The notes under the pieces: generated by a model
What the model was told of the DNA's origin: nothing
The model's input: the letters and a program-made list of their open reading frames with translations, nothing else
Databases searched by the model: none
In this document: positions 46,257-57,922 of the stretch, in pieces
Position numbering within the stretch: the stretch's first letter is position 1
Layout of the letters: each line of letters begins with the position of its first letter
Program-made: the position numbers and the translations under genes
Source: Microstegium vimineum
Taxonomy: Eukaryota; Streptophyta; Magnoliopsida; Poales; Poaceae
Assembly: GCA_022036555.1 (NCBI GenBank)
Contig: CM039133.1
Location: forward strand, 40,500,718 to 40,564,717
Length of the DNA: 64,000 nt
Direction of reading: 5' to 3'

Positions 46257-47407
46257 ACTGTTGTTTAGGGGATCAGCATCAAATCTACAGAAGTAGATTA
46301 TTATACAAACGGATTTATATAATCACTCTCTTCACCAATAGGGAAAAAGCTACTTCCAGAACCTCTAGAGCACCTCTAGTAATATAGACAGTGGCAAAAA
46401 AAAAAAAAAACTCAGCTCCAGCAACGAGCCCCTCACTAGGCCTTCCAAATTTGTTGGCCTCCTATTTTTTCTTTCCACCACCATGCCTGTTGCCCCCCTA
46501 TTCGTCTACCTAAAATTTTCCTTCACCTATTTTCTCTTTGCATGATCTCATAATGTCTTTTCCCCGCCCCGGCGTCCTTCCTTAGCGCGGGAGGCGGCCT
46601 AGCCATCCTCGGCGCCGACATGGCTCTTCCTGGTGTGGGAGCACCTCCCAAAGCAGTGGTTTGTAGCCGGCAGCCCTTTATCGTCGGTCGTCGGTGTGTT
46701 CCTTCCCTACCAACACCGGTGGCCGATGCGGTCCTTCTTCCTTGTCTCCAATGATGGCCAAGTTTTTTTAATGGCGATAAAGACACAAAGAGCATGCTAC
46801 ATGGGTCTCATATGTCATTCACTGCTAGTAAGGACTTAGAAGGCCTATTTTAGTTAGTATTGCGGAGGAAACAACAAAACATGAGTAAAATGGTTTTTTT
46901 TCTAAATTTTAGGTACCTGAATTTTAGTTTTCATTCATACGACGGTTGTTGCATATATTTTATACTAAAATTATAGTTTTAGTTCGTTGCAATTCTTATA
47001 CATATACAATCTGCATTTTTTAGTTCTGGATTAAAAAATCTGTTAGACAAAATCACAAACTTGATAAAATCTTATATATGTTGACACAAAGACAATTCAA
47101 TAATTTACAATTATTTTCATAGTCGGACAGGGATAAAAATTTGATATGTTATGACAATAAAAACAAATAATAATCACAAAAGTGACAATTTTCTTGTACT
47201 ATTTGATAGTAGAAGAGTGTTTCCTGAAATTTCTTAAAATTCAAGCATCTGAAATATAGAAGAAGTGTATTAAAATAGACAGCTATCCAAACAGACAAGT
47301 GCAGTCTGATTTAGATAGCATGGGTGTAAATGCTCAAACGAACCAAAAGCTCAACATCGACTGATATTAATCAAAAGCTCAACATCAACGGAGATTAACC
47401 GGTGTAT
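46257..47407. other. Intergenic, nothing certain
   Basis: A GC-rich patch (46430-46790) has short open frames on both strands without recognised domains; an A-run is at 46397. AT-rich after 46850. No transposon ends were resolved. Confidence 0.4.
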
Positions 47408-47498
47408 TGTAACACCCCGGCCTAGGGATTAATAGAATTAATAGGATACTCATACAAAAACAAGTTGCAACTTCTTTTCCGCAAACCCATCTCTTATA

Positions 47499-47567
47499 AA
47501 ACTCTGAGGTTAAGCGTGCTTAGCCTAGAGCAATTTAAGATGAGTGACCGACCGAGAAGTTCTTCCC
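47499..47567 (+). other. 5S-rRNA-like pol III promoter region in the left Cassandra LTR
   Basis: AACTCTGAGGTTAAGCGTGC followed by TTAGCC, a 17-nt spacer, then GTGACCGACCGAGAAGTTC matches the internal control region of 5S rRNA (A box, intermediate element, C box) with near-normal spacing. It is not a 5S gene: the remaining rRNA is absent. Confidence 0.85.
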
Positions 47568-47973
47568 AGGGGTGCATGAGGCAAAGTTTGCCGAAAAGAC
47601 TAGTGTTGGTCTGTGAGGTCAGTCTATGTCCTATGAAAGTTATCAGGTGTGCTCGCCTCGTGGAGGTGGGACGTTACAAATGGTATCAGAGCCGACCCTT
47701 GCGGTTTCACGGACGCGTGTGTCAGTTGCGCAGGCATGGTGTGCATGGCTGGTGTGGATCCAGAGTGGTCACACGACATGTCACATGCGCTGGCATTGGA
47801 CACACGGACGTGGCCAAGAGGGGACGTTCCTGGCCTGGGGTTGACCGACGAGGACGTCGGTCTCCTAAGGGGGTGAGGATGTAACACCCAGCCTAAGGCT
47901 TAATAGGATTAATAGGATACTCATAAAAAAACAAGTTGTAACTTTTTTTTTTCTCGGAAGCTCATCTTTTATA

Positions 47974-48030
47974 AAACTCCAAGGTTAAGCGTGCTTAGCC
48001 TGGGTGACCGATCGGGAAGTTCTTCCCGGG
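47974..48030 (+). other. 5S-rRNA-like region in the right Cassandra LTR, 15 nt shorter
   Basis: AACTCCAAGGTTAAGCGTGC then TTAGCCTGGGTGACCGATCG and GGAAGTTC. The boxes match 5S rRNA better than in the left LTR, but the spacer between the A-box and C-box regions lacks 15 nt. Confidence 0.8.
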
Positions 48031-48149
48031 GTACATGAGTGAGAACAAAGTACGCCGAAAAGACTAGTGTTGGTCTGTGAGGTCAGTCTATGTCCTATGA
48101 AAACTATCAGGTGTTAGCGGGCTCGGTCTCGTTAACGCGGGATGTTACA

Positions 48150-48816
48150 CGTATCAAGGAGCCAAAGCGTATCAAGGAGGCAAAGCATTTTCAAATATAT
48201 AAAGATACATGCTCTCGCACGTGTTCTAAAAAACAAGACATCAGGAGCTTGCTTGTAGCTTTCCACCAAATTGATTGACGAAATCTTGAACCTCTTTTGT
48301 TCTTTTTTTTTATTTATTTACTAGCAATCATACATACATGGGGTTATACAATTATTTACAGAGGTCTAGTAAGGATGTATACAGATATCACAGCATGAGT
48401 AAGCGCTGTTTTTTTTTACTAATGATATTGTTGATATTTTCTTCTCAAATAGGCAGAAGAGATTATTATCATTGTATTAATAACAGCCCATAGAACACAA
48501 CACAACCACCCACCCCACACAAACTATAGTTTTTGATACGATCACACCTTTGAGACAACCACAACACGACCCACATTCAACAACCAACATCAAAGTGGCA
48601 AACATCTCCGAGTGGGCTACCTAAATCCCTAGCACAACACTGATCGATGTGCCTGCTCACCAATTCCTTTAAAACTACTGATAAGTGCAAGACATAAAAA
48701 AACAAGAGGACTGTTTTACAATAATGGAGCAAAATATATCAGGTTGCTCATTGATGGTTGAAATCTCGCTATCCATTTTTCTTCTGCTTTGACCGGCCTT
48801 TAGGTCATCCTGAATG
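48150..48816. other. Intergenic, nothing recognised
   Basis: Short AT-rich stretch between the Cassandra element and the CACTA terminus, with a T-run at 48304 and a CA-rich stretch near 48500. No gene was seen. Confidence 0.4.
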
Positions 48817-49025
48817 CACTACTACAAAAATGATTAACTGTGACGGTTGAAATGGATAAACCGTAGCGGTTTTTTCAACCGCCACAGATCAATGGTCACG
48901 GTTAATCAGAACATTAACCGTGGCGGTTGTACTAGGATTAACCGTGACGTTTGCTTATGTAAACCGCCACTGTTAATTAGTATTAACCGTGACGGTTTCT
49001 TATAGCAACTGCCACGGTTAATATT
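48817..49025. repeat. CACTA terminus and subterminal repeat cluster
   Basis: After the CACTACTACAAAAATG end, units of the type TTAACCGTGACGGTT or their inverted form occur about ten times in 200 bp. These are typical transposase-binding subterminal repeats and can pair into hairpins. Confidence 0.85.
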
Positions 49026-49254
49026 TTCCAAAAAAAAAAAAAAAAAACTTTTTTTTAATTTTAAAAATGATTTCAAAACATTTCTCAAATTCAAGCACAT
49101 ATTATATAAGAGCACAAATTATATAACATGGATTAAACAAACATATTACATGAATGTGTTGTCTTCTTCCAAGAGAACTGATATCACAAAGTTCATTATA
49201 TATAAAGTTCATTATGCAAAAATCATTTCCAGCAGTTCATTACAACAAGTTCAT

Positions 49255-50908
49255 CTAATCAAGGTCCGGTAGCTTGTAGTCAGTCATGTCTAAACCACTA
49301 GTTCTCCAATTTGCTAACGCACGGTACTGAGGTAATGCTGCTAGCGCGTTGCCTGTGTAGAAGAATTTTCCACTCACTTCAGCACATTCATCGGTGACAA
49401 ACTTACAAATGTCGGCTATTGTGCGAGTGTTGGTCTTTTGATTGACGGTTCCTTTCTGCCACCATTTTGTACCTTTCTGGAGCTGCTGCCAGCTTTTGCT
49501 AAATTTCGGGTATCTCTTGAGATACTCACAAGCATAGTATCCACACAAGAGTGAGCCTTCAGGTTGCTTGGCACACTACATGTAAGATATACATATGTAA
49601 GAGTAAATAGTAGTAGGGTTGTAGTATTGCTAGTTAGTAGGATAGCAGTAGTACAAGTCGTATTACTGGGAATTCTTGCCTAAGCCTGAGTTTTGTGCCC
49701 CACTCCTCCTTTACCTCATCGGACCTACGGTCAACGCAAGTGGGGTCTTCCACGTACATCCTGTAAGCGCTGAATGTTCATGCCACTAGTGTCAAACATC
49801 AGATATAATCATATACTTTGAGTGCTTATAAAAGAAAATATGTGTAGTCACGTACTATCGCAGGCATCCTTCAAAATGCCTGTAGCCTTTCATGTGTGTG
49901 TCCCGCATGGAGTCCAATATGACCGCCATTCCATCCTGAGGATAGATCATGAATATAATCCAATGTCTCGTGTCATCCGTGCTACACCATTCAAACAATA
50001 TGGATCTAAGATCTTGAAATATGAAACATGGTGAAGACATGCATGCATGTATCATTTGGACTTACCCAAGCTGGTGAGCGGCAAGGATACACCTTTTTCC
50101 CTCGAGCTGCTTCATGGCTTTGAGGATGTAGTGTCCCTTCCTGAACTTGATCTCGCCTCGCATCAAAGCTATGGCGTTCACTCGCTCCATCCTAGTCAAG
50201 CTCACCAGCTTCGGATGCGTGTCCATTAGCCCGTGTCCAATGATGGTCCTCTCGGTAATATGCATAGGAGATAGGTAAATAACCTTATGCGACAACTCCT
50301 TGCTTACATATGATTGCATCCTGCAAGCAGCAGTGTCAACATTGCATACTCTTACTTAATTAGCTATAGAGATGCATATGTGTAATAACTTACATGGCAA
50401 ACAGGGTGACTTGGGCGATATCGAGGTCTTTACGCCGCAACATTCTATGCATGTCGGGGAAGACAATTGACAAATAGGCGTCCTCATCCAAGAGGAAGTA
50501 CTCCTTGGGTACCCTTTGAACAAACTCCGTAATGCCTAACCTCGAAGCATGCATATACCAGCGATGGAACCTTCTAATCTCCCACGGTTCCTCAACAAGC
50601 TGCCCTAACAGCACCATGAACCTGCCATTCTCAAAGTTAGCAGGATCTAGACTCAGAGGCCAAAGGTCAGTCGGGCTTCGCTCCCTGTTATTGAGACAAG
50701 AGAAGAGTGTGTTAGTATCATATATATGTGCACACATACTCTGCTTGCGATGTTTGGTTGCCATTTGTATCTTTGGAACACAGTTGTGTACTAGTTCTTT
50801 TCTGTGGCGTTCCACACCGCCCATTCGACCTCTGTGAGATGGGCGGGTTTGTCCCCCTCTTCTGCTGGCTTCTTCGGTGGTGGTGGACACTCCACATTTT
50901 TCTGACAT
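49255..50908 (-). pseudogene. CACTA-borne Ulp1-like (C48) cysteine protease
   Basis: Ulp1/SENP proteases cleave SUMO precursors and conjugates; plant transposons often carry relatives. Minus-strand exons are joined by plausible introns (GTAAGTTATT donor near 50393, TTGCAG acceptor near 50320; GGTAAGTCC donor near 50065). The protein reads SLDPANFENGRFMVLLGQLV, FLLDEDAYLSIVFPDMHRML, then KGHYILKAMKQLEGKRCILA, RHWIIFMIYPQDG (catalytic His), AVILDSM (Asp), and after further exons AYRMYVEDPTCVDRRSDE and KQPEGSLLCGYYACEYLKRY (Gln and Cys of the LCGxYxCE motif). The His-Asp-Gln-Cys set is visible. Splice sites between about 49860 and 49800 are not clean, so I class it as a pseudogene, though a coding transcript is not excluded. 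Confidence 0.65.
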
Positions 50909-50949
50909 TGAGGCGGTGTTTGGTGTCCTGTTTGTTCATCTCCATGTGG

Positions 50950-52714
50950 GTTGCTCATGTCCGGACGCGGGCTACGTGATGGGCTACCTGGGCTTTCGTG
51001 GCCACCAACATCGCCGTCGTTGTCGTCGTTGGCGTCGTCACCTGGGGGATTTGGTGACTGTTGTGAGCTTTTTGGCGATGGTAGCTCCGGAGGGAAGTCA
51101 AGGTCGTCCTTGTTCCATAGCACATCAGTGCCCATAGCACTTGCTAGGGTCCTGCCTCCCTCTTCAGTGGTGAAATCTAGTTCATCATCCTCGTGGTTAT
51201 TGTCCGTCCACGCCACTGTGACCCTGGCATACTCGGGCGGGATGGGCTTGCCTAAACTCTCTTAAGGCAGGCAGGTCAGCTTCATCGATTACCTTCTGTG
51301 TGATGCGGTTAAAGAAATAGGATATGCGTGTGATGACCATCTTCACATACTCTGGACCGATAACCTTTATCACAATAGGAAGGAACACAGTCAACATTAT
51401 GTGGCAGTCATGGGAGTTGAAGTTGGTCATTGTCAGGTCTTTCATCGAGACCAAACTCTTGATGTTGGAAGAGAAACCAGTCGGTACCTTTACATCCCTA
51501 AGCCACTTGCAGAAAGCCCTCCTCTCATCCCGTGTGAGGTTGTAGCTCGCGCCTGGAAGGTCAACTTTATTTCCACTTTGTCCCGCTGGTGTTGGGTGGA
51601 TTTCGTGCCTGATGTTCTGTTTCACAAGGTCCATACGTGACTTGAGACCATATTTTGTCTTAGTCTTCATGTCCAGGAGGACCCCGATCGTGCTCTCGAA
51701 GACATTTTTCTCCAGGTGCATACAGTCGATGGTATGCGGTGTATTGAGAAACTTCCAGTATGGCAGGAACTTGAAGAAACATGACTTCTTCTTGAATGAA
51801 ACCTTCACGGTAGGTGCTTCCATGTTCTCGTCATCCCGCTTTCTCTTCTTCCTTGGTTTCTTCTGCCCATCTTCGTCCTCTTTCTTCTTCTTTCCAAACT
51901 CGAAGTTAATGTCCTTCACAATATCAAACACCTTTGGACCGTAGCTCGTCCTCTCCGGCTCACTATGTGGCTCGGCCTGGTTATCGAAGAACTGATTCAT
52001 CGAAGAATGACAGTACCTGTGCTTCTTGTGGAGGAATCTTCTGTGATTCATATACACCATCTTCTAGGATCCACTAAGGTAAGTGGAGCAGGTACCATCA
52101 ATGCATACTACGCAACCAGTCTTCCCTTTAATCTGTCCCGATAGTGAAAAATGACCAGGGTAGTCGGTGATGGTGACACAGATGATGGCTTTTAGAGTGA
52201 ACTCCTTCTTTAGGGACGCATCCATCATCCGGACCCCTTCCACCCATAGTTTCTGCATATCCTCCATCAACGGCTCTAGGAACACGTCTATATCGTTGTC
52301 GGGCTGCCTCGGTCCTGAGATAAGCATTGATAGTAGAAGATACTTGCGCTTTTGACATAGGTGTGGAGGTAGGTTATATATGGTGAGGGTGACTGGCCAG
52401 GTGCTGTGCGTGCTGCTGAGGTCACCGAACGGATTCATCCCATACATACTCAGCCCGAACCTCACATTCCTCGGTTCGTCCCCAAACTCCTTCGCGAACA
52501 TGGCATCGAACCGCTTCCACTGCTTACCATCGGAGGGGTGTCGCAGCTTGCCATCGCCCTTGATACGCTGAGGTGATGCATACCAGGACATGAGCTGGGC
52601 ATCCTTTGGGTTCCCGAATAACGCACGTAGCCGGTCGATGATAGGAAGGTACCACACTGATAGGGTCTTCCGACAGGGTGAGATTTCGATTCCCCATTCT
52701 CCCTTTATGTGCAT
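50950..52714 (-). pseudogene. CACTA TNP2-like transposase, truncated
   Basis: Transposase_21 signatures: IIDRLRALFGNPKDAQLMSW, EPRNVRFGLSMYGMNPFGD, SSTHSTWPVTLTIYNLPPHL, LISGPRQPDNDIDVFLEPLM, CVVCIDGTCSTYL, MVYMNHRRFLHKKHRY and HTIDCMHLEKNVFESTIGVL. One in-frame TAG at 52064-52066 splits the long frame. After the start of the next domain (about 51255, ADLPALREF) the sequence jumps to an unrelated tail beginning PPEYARVTVAWTDNNHEDDE (51240-51170) with a frame change, so most of the DUF4218/DUF4216 part is deleted. The N-terminal transposase-associated zinc region is also missing. Confidence 0.88.
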
Positions 52715-52764
52715 ACCTACGAACGCATTAGAAAGGTTACGGTGAGTTTTTTGTTTTCTTTTTT

Positions 52765-55700
52765 TGATTTAGGATGGATCTGGATAGCGCATGTAGATTG
52801 GCAATTAGGGTTCCCGCCTATGTAGAGCAAAGACCCGATGGGCTCGGTGATATGATTATCATGTGACTCAGGATTGGTTGCGTGTGGTTGACAAGGATAC
52901 TTTTAATTGAATGGGTTTTTTTTGAGTTTCTTGATGAAGAGGTCGTTCATGGTGAGGATCAGGAACTGCATGTTACATATTTGGAAAAAATATGAACCAG
53001 ACAACTCGCATAGATTCTGATAGTTCTCTACTACATGCATTTGATGTGTACTGGAACACTAGAAAGCTGCCATTGACTGTGGATGTTGTGAACACTCGTC
53101 CTTGGGACACTAGGTCAACACAGTTTATGATGACAATGTTATGCCTTTAGCCATGATTTATCTTGATGCCAATGCTGACAAACCAGAAGGTGAGGCTGAG
53201 GGTGAGGCTCAGGGTGAGGCTCAGGATGAGGTTCAGGATGATGACAATGATGTCAGTGTTCAGCCTAAGGGTGATTGTGATGGCTGGGGAGAGAAGGATG
53301 AAGTTGAGTATGTTGGAGTAGATGATGAGAAAGAGAATTATCAGGATGTGCTCAGTGATGATGAAGCTGAAGGTGACAATGCCTACTATCCTCACACTGA
53401 TGGTGAAGAAGATGACCCACTAACTATTGATGATGCTCGGAACTGTGATGGTGCAGTGCATGTGACTGACATAGATAATCCTAAAATTGCTGTTGGTGTT
53501 ACTTTTGAAGATGGTTTGATTTTGAAGAGGTGTATTAGGCAATATGCTGTGCTAAATGAAGTTGAACTTGTAGTTCCTTATAGTGATTCTCAGTGGTACA
53601 GAGCATACTGTAAGGCCAAGAGGTGTCAGTGGAGGATTCATGCATCTGAATGTCAAGATGGGAAGACATGGTAGGTATTTTAGTCAATTCAGTGACTGCA
53701 TATTCCATTTATTTGTTGGCTGCATATTCCCTAAGAGTTTAATCTATATTATTTCATTGACTGCATTTCTTTGGTGGTTGCAGATTAAGAAGTTACCTCA
53801 TAAACATAAGTGTGCCGGCACAGGGAATTTGGAGAAAAAAATAGTATGACAAACAATCATTGGGTCAAGGACAGAGCTATAAAGTGGCTGAGGGAAGATC
53901 CTACTATACAGACCAAGGATTTGAAGAAGTTGGAAGACCATTACCCAGTCAAGTTGAGCTACTGGGTAGTTTGGGACGACCGACAAATGGCACTAGATGA
54001 GATTCAAGGTGGCTGGGAAGACAACTTTGTACATGTGTTTTCTTGGAAGATGGAGATTCAGAAGAGGTGTCCTGGTAGTGTTGTAGAGGTTGAGTGGGAT
54101 GTTGTGAATAAAAATAGAAGGTTCAGTAGGATGTTTGTAGCACTGAAGCCATGCATTGATGGCTTCCTTCAAGGTTGCAGACCTTATCTAGGCATAGATT
54201 CCACTATGTTGACAGGAAGGTGGAAGGGGCAGTTAGCTGTTGTTGTAGGCATAGATGGTCACAACTGGTTGGTCCCAGTGGCCTATGGAGTTTTTGGCAG
54301 TGAGACCAAGGACAACTGGGAATGGTTCATGAAGATGCTTCACACTTCTATTGGTTCACCACCTGGGCTTGTTCTATCAACAAATGCAGATATTTCCAAA
54401 TCATATCCTTCTTCTTTTATTGTTTACTAAATGTTGACCTTGTTTACTAAATGCTAACCTTCTTTACTTTGGACTTCTACTAGGCAAAGGAATGGATAAA
54501 GCTATGACTAGTGTATTCACAAATGGTGTAGAGCATAGAGAGTGCATGAGGCATCTTGTCAAGAATTTTCAGAAGAGGTTCAGGGGACAAGTGTTTGAGA
54601 GGAACTTGTGGCCTGCATCAAGGTGCTATAGGATGACAACACATGACAGACATTGGCAGGAGATGGAGAAAGCATGTCCAAAGGCAACCAAATGGTTGAT
54701 GGACAATCATAAACAGCTATGGGCAAGGGCCAAGTTTAGTACAACAAGCAAATGTGACTATGTGACCAATAACATTGCTAAAACCTTCAACAATTGGATC
54801 AGGGAGGAGAAGTCCTTACTAGTTGTTGAGCTCATGGATAAGATAAGACAGTTGATCATGGAGAGATTTTGCACAAGGATGTAGCTGATGTCAAAGTTGT
54901 CAGCCTATAAGATTCTACCTAGTGTTATGAAGGAACTGCATGGCAAAAGCAGAAACCTTAACTACACCATTCACAGGAGTGGCCCACAGGTTGGTGAAGT
55001 AGGAGGAGTGAATAAGGAGCTAGTGCCATGGAGATTCATTGTTGATTCGGACAACAAAGAGTGTGAAAGATCTCTAGTGTTTTGGGTAATTGATGAAACC
55101 TAAGTACTAACCTAGCTCTAAGTGTTTGAGTAGGTTGAGTACACTAAGATGAAGTGAGGATGACAAGTGGTGGAGCATGGATGGAAGCTAAGTGAAAGAA
55201 AATCAAAGCTCACACTTGGAGAAGAAGAGAGAAGGAGGAGACCCTAAGAGCTATACAAGGCAAATGTATAAGCTAGGGATTTTCTTTTGGTGATCTAGAC
55301 ACCTAGTGGGTGTGATCACATTTAGGATAGGTAACCATACTATTAAGAGGGGAAAATAGTATGCAATTACAACTATCAAGTGCCATTAGGTTGATCATGA
55401 ATTGCATTGTATCTAATCCTAATGAGCAACCCTTGTAAAACTTGATAAAATATGCCAACACACGAGTACAAGTCAGTGAAACACTTGGTGGTGGCACATG
55501 AGATCAAGGGAAGAAAAGAGAAGTGAATTTAGACCAAGACAGAAGCTCCGGACCAGTTGTGCATGGGAGCTCCGGACCATAGGAGGTGGTCCGACGGCTA
55601 CTCCTAGCACTGGCTGGCTGACTGAGAAGCTCTGGACCAGTGGTCCTGTGGTGCTCCGGACCATTGGCCAAGTGTTCGGTGGCCCAGTCCCAACAAGCAG

Positions 55701-57413
55701 AAGATGAAGACAGGCTCCGGACTAGACGGTATGGTCCGGTGCTAGGCTCCGGACGAGTGGTCAGGAGGCCAGGAGCTTACTGCATGATTTGATCGAAGGT
55801 CAGCAAAGGCTCCGGACCAGGTGAATTGGTCCGACGGTGACCTCTGGACCAAGCATCTGGACCCAGGGTGCTCACTGCATAAACTTGGCTGAAGACCTGA
55901 CCGAGGCATCGGAACAAGGCTCCGGACTATGGGAAGTGGTCCGGAGGTCATTAAGTCAACGCGCCAACGGTCAAATTCAAATCTGGCAGGACACGTGGCG
56001 ATGAATGGAGGCATCAGACCATAGAACCGGACCATGTACATTGGTCCGAAGGTCACACAGAGTAGTCCGATGCTCTGTTTTTAGGCTGAGAAAAAGGCAT
56101 AACGACTAGTTCCTTGAGAGGGGCTATTTAAGGTGTTTGGCCGGCTCAAGCTCACTCTCTTGCTCATTCTGATATTGCATACACTTGTGAAGCTTGTGAC
56201 ACACACTCCCACTCATCTCTTAGTCATTTGATCGTCCATTTGAGAGATTTGAGTTTTCTAGTGCATTGCATGAAGTGAGTTCATCCTAGTGGCACTTGGG
56301 AGTTGATACTGCTGCGGTTTTCTTGTTACTCTTGGTGTCTTCCATCACCTAGACGGTTGGAGCAGGGAGGTGGATTCGAGAAGCTTGGTGATTGTGCTTC
56401 GTCGACCACAAGTGGTGATTGTGAGGGGTTCTTGTGCCTTCCCTGCAGGAGATCGCAAAGGTAACTCTAGTGGATTGCTCGTGGCATTTCAATAGCCTCA
56501 TCTTGTGTTGGTTGTGGCGGCACCCAGTGACGGGTTTGGCGTGTGATGCCAATTAGCGCGTGAACCTCCAAATGAGTGTCTTGCCACAACGGGGACGTAG
56601 CTAGTTGGCAAACTAGTGAACCTTAGGAGAAAATAAAATGTCAACCTTTGTCTCTTGTGTTTGATTGATCTCTTTAGTATTCACTTGATTGGTTCATCCT
56701 CTACACTCCTCGACGGTATATCAATCACCTCTTATCTCTCTATCTTTCTCGAGTTTTTTCTTAGTAGAGATATTAGATTGTGCCTTGCCTTAGTAGCTTG
56801 GGTAGGAGTTGTGTGTTTCTAGAGATATTAGGCTAGAATTGCTTATTAGGTGGCTTGGCTTCTCTAGTAGGCTAGTGCTTCCTTAGCTTCGCCTCTTGTG
56901 TTTCTATCTGTTTGTTGAGTTTGTTTTAGATTTTCAAATTAGGCTATTCACCCCCCTCTAGCCTTGGATTCGGACCTTTCAGAGTGCACTTGTAGAGGAT
57001 GGCAGCTAACTGGATTTCCTTGTGTGCATGCCATAGCTTTCATTGACACAAGAAGGATGGAATTGGAAGACTATGTGCATCCTTACTACTCTGTCTAGAT
57101 GTTCAAAGTAGCTTATGCAGCAGCAGTGCCTCCAATGCCAGACAATGAGGAATGAGCAAAGGTTGACCTTGGCTTCAAACTTCTTCCTCCTCTATGCAAT
57201 AGGGCAGCAGGCAGACCAAGGAAGAGAAGGTTGGTTGGAGTTGAAGAAGGTGGATCCAGCACTAGTGGGAAGATAAGGTGTAAAAGGTGTGGTGGATACA
57301 GTCACCTACAGAAAACTTGCAATGAAACTGCCCATGACCCAGATGCACCACCACCTGCTCCAGCAAAGAAGAGAAGGACTTACATGCACAGAAAAACAAA
57401 GCTCAGAACTCCT
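52765..57413 (+). pseudogene. Mutator-like transposase (MURA/MuDR type), split by a solo LTR
   Basis: MURA cuts and joins Mutator DNA. Segments in order: N-terminal remnant LLHAFDVYWNTRKLPLTVDV (about 53030-53090); acidic linker; MuDR zinc domain GVTFEDGLILKRCIRQYAVL (about 53490); catalytic region HWVKDRAIKWLREDP to FVALKPCIDGFLQGCRPYLG and GIDSTMLTGRWKG; NGVEHRECMRHLVKNF; SWIM finger split as NKECE / CTCRGWQLTGFPCVHAIAFI by the solo LTR; CCHC knuckle CKRCGGYSHLQKTC near the end. Defects: one frameshift near 53845, an intron near 54393-54483 whose donor is mutated, and stops at 54882, 57097 and 57154. The family STDAGKG motif reads STNAD, and the NN.AETFN motif reads NNIAKTFN, replacing two acids. 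No terminal inverted repeats were found. Confidence 0.9.
55064..56981 (+). repeat. Solo LTR of a SIRE-type Copia element
   Basis: TGAAAGATCTC...GGACCTTTCA, 1918 bp, flanked by the 5-bp target duplication GAGTG (55059-55063 and 56982-56986). Same layout as the LTRs at 18346 and 26548 but clearly diverged, so it belongs to an older insertion or a sister subfamily. The internal region was removed by LTR-LTR recombination. It splits the SWIM zinc finger of the Mutator-like transposase. Confidence 0.95.
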
Positions 57414-57922
57414 ACCATCGACGAAATATACGTCGCAGTCTACCCAGGGGGTACCCCATGGTAGTAGATTGTAGGCGGAGGTGTGGCGACGGCGATCAAG
57501 CGTAACACAGAGAGCGTAGACACGGCGATTTAGACAGGTTCGGGCCAGCAAATCGCCGTAATACCCTACGTCCTGTGTTTTGGTGGCTGGATTGATATGA
57601 GTATTAGGTTACAAGACCCGTAGATGATATCTAGGGGATGGTATGCGGGTGTCGAGAGATGTTTTGGAGGGGGTCCCTTCTCACCTTATATAGTCGGGGA
57701 GCAGGGTTACAGTTTCCATATCCTAACAGATTACGATCGGTCCCTTTAGGTAAGGGATCCGAGCCTATCTTCTAGGATTCTTCTTGGCAAACAAGGCTTC
57801 TTTGGAGTCCTTGGCGAGCACAACGGGCTGGTCGCGTGCCGCAAGGCCTCGTGGGCTGGGCCGTCTCCTGGTCGGCAGGCCCAAAAGGTCCCTGGGGATA
57901 TGCCGAGGTAATATCCCCAACA
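57414..57922 (-). repeat. 3' LTR of the gypsy element
   Basis: On the minus strand it starts TGTTGGGGATATTACC (57922) and has a TATA box CTATATAAGG at about 57696. It ends near 57414 in CGTATATTTCGTCGATGG, close to the usual GTCGACA-type end of such LTRs. Its partner is outside the window, so boundaries rest on motifs only. Confidence 0.65.

Larger units (their letters stand above)
47408..48149 (+). mobile_element. Cassandra TRIM retrotransposon
   Basis: A 742-bp miniature LTR element with LTRs 47408-47678 and 47880-48149 (both TGTAACACCC...GTTACA). The primer-binding site TGGTATCAGAGCC (47681) is 2 nt after the left LTR. The internal part is 201 bp and non-coding. A purine-rich AAGGGGGTGAGGA abuts the right LTR. 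The flanks TGTAT and CGTAT form a 5-bp target duplication with one mismatch. Both LTRs carry 5S-rRNA-derived sequence, the defining feature of Cassandra. It must be moved by another element's proteins. Confidence 0.95.
48817..52745 (-). mobile_element. CACTA (En/Spm) element, 5'-truncated and internally deleted
   Basis: The 3' terminus is at 48817 (CACTACTACAAAAATG), followed inward by subterminal repeats. Minus-strand remnants of a Ulp1-type protease and TNP2 transposase follow. The opposite CACTA end and the TNP2 N-terminus are absent: the TNP2 exon begins after a CGTAG acceptor at about 52715, and Mutator-like sequence starts at about 52765. The element was therefore cut off at or before that junction. 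Confidence 0.88.

Noticed and set aside
47499..48030. 5S rRNA genes
   Set aside because: Only the internal promoter part of 5S is present, twice, inside matching LTRs with a primer-binding site. This is Cassandra, not rDNA.
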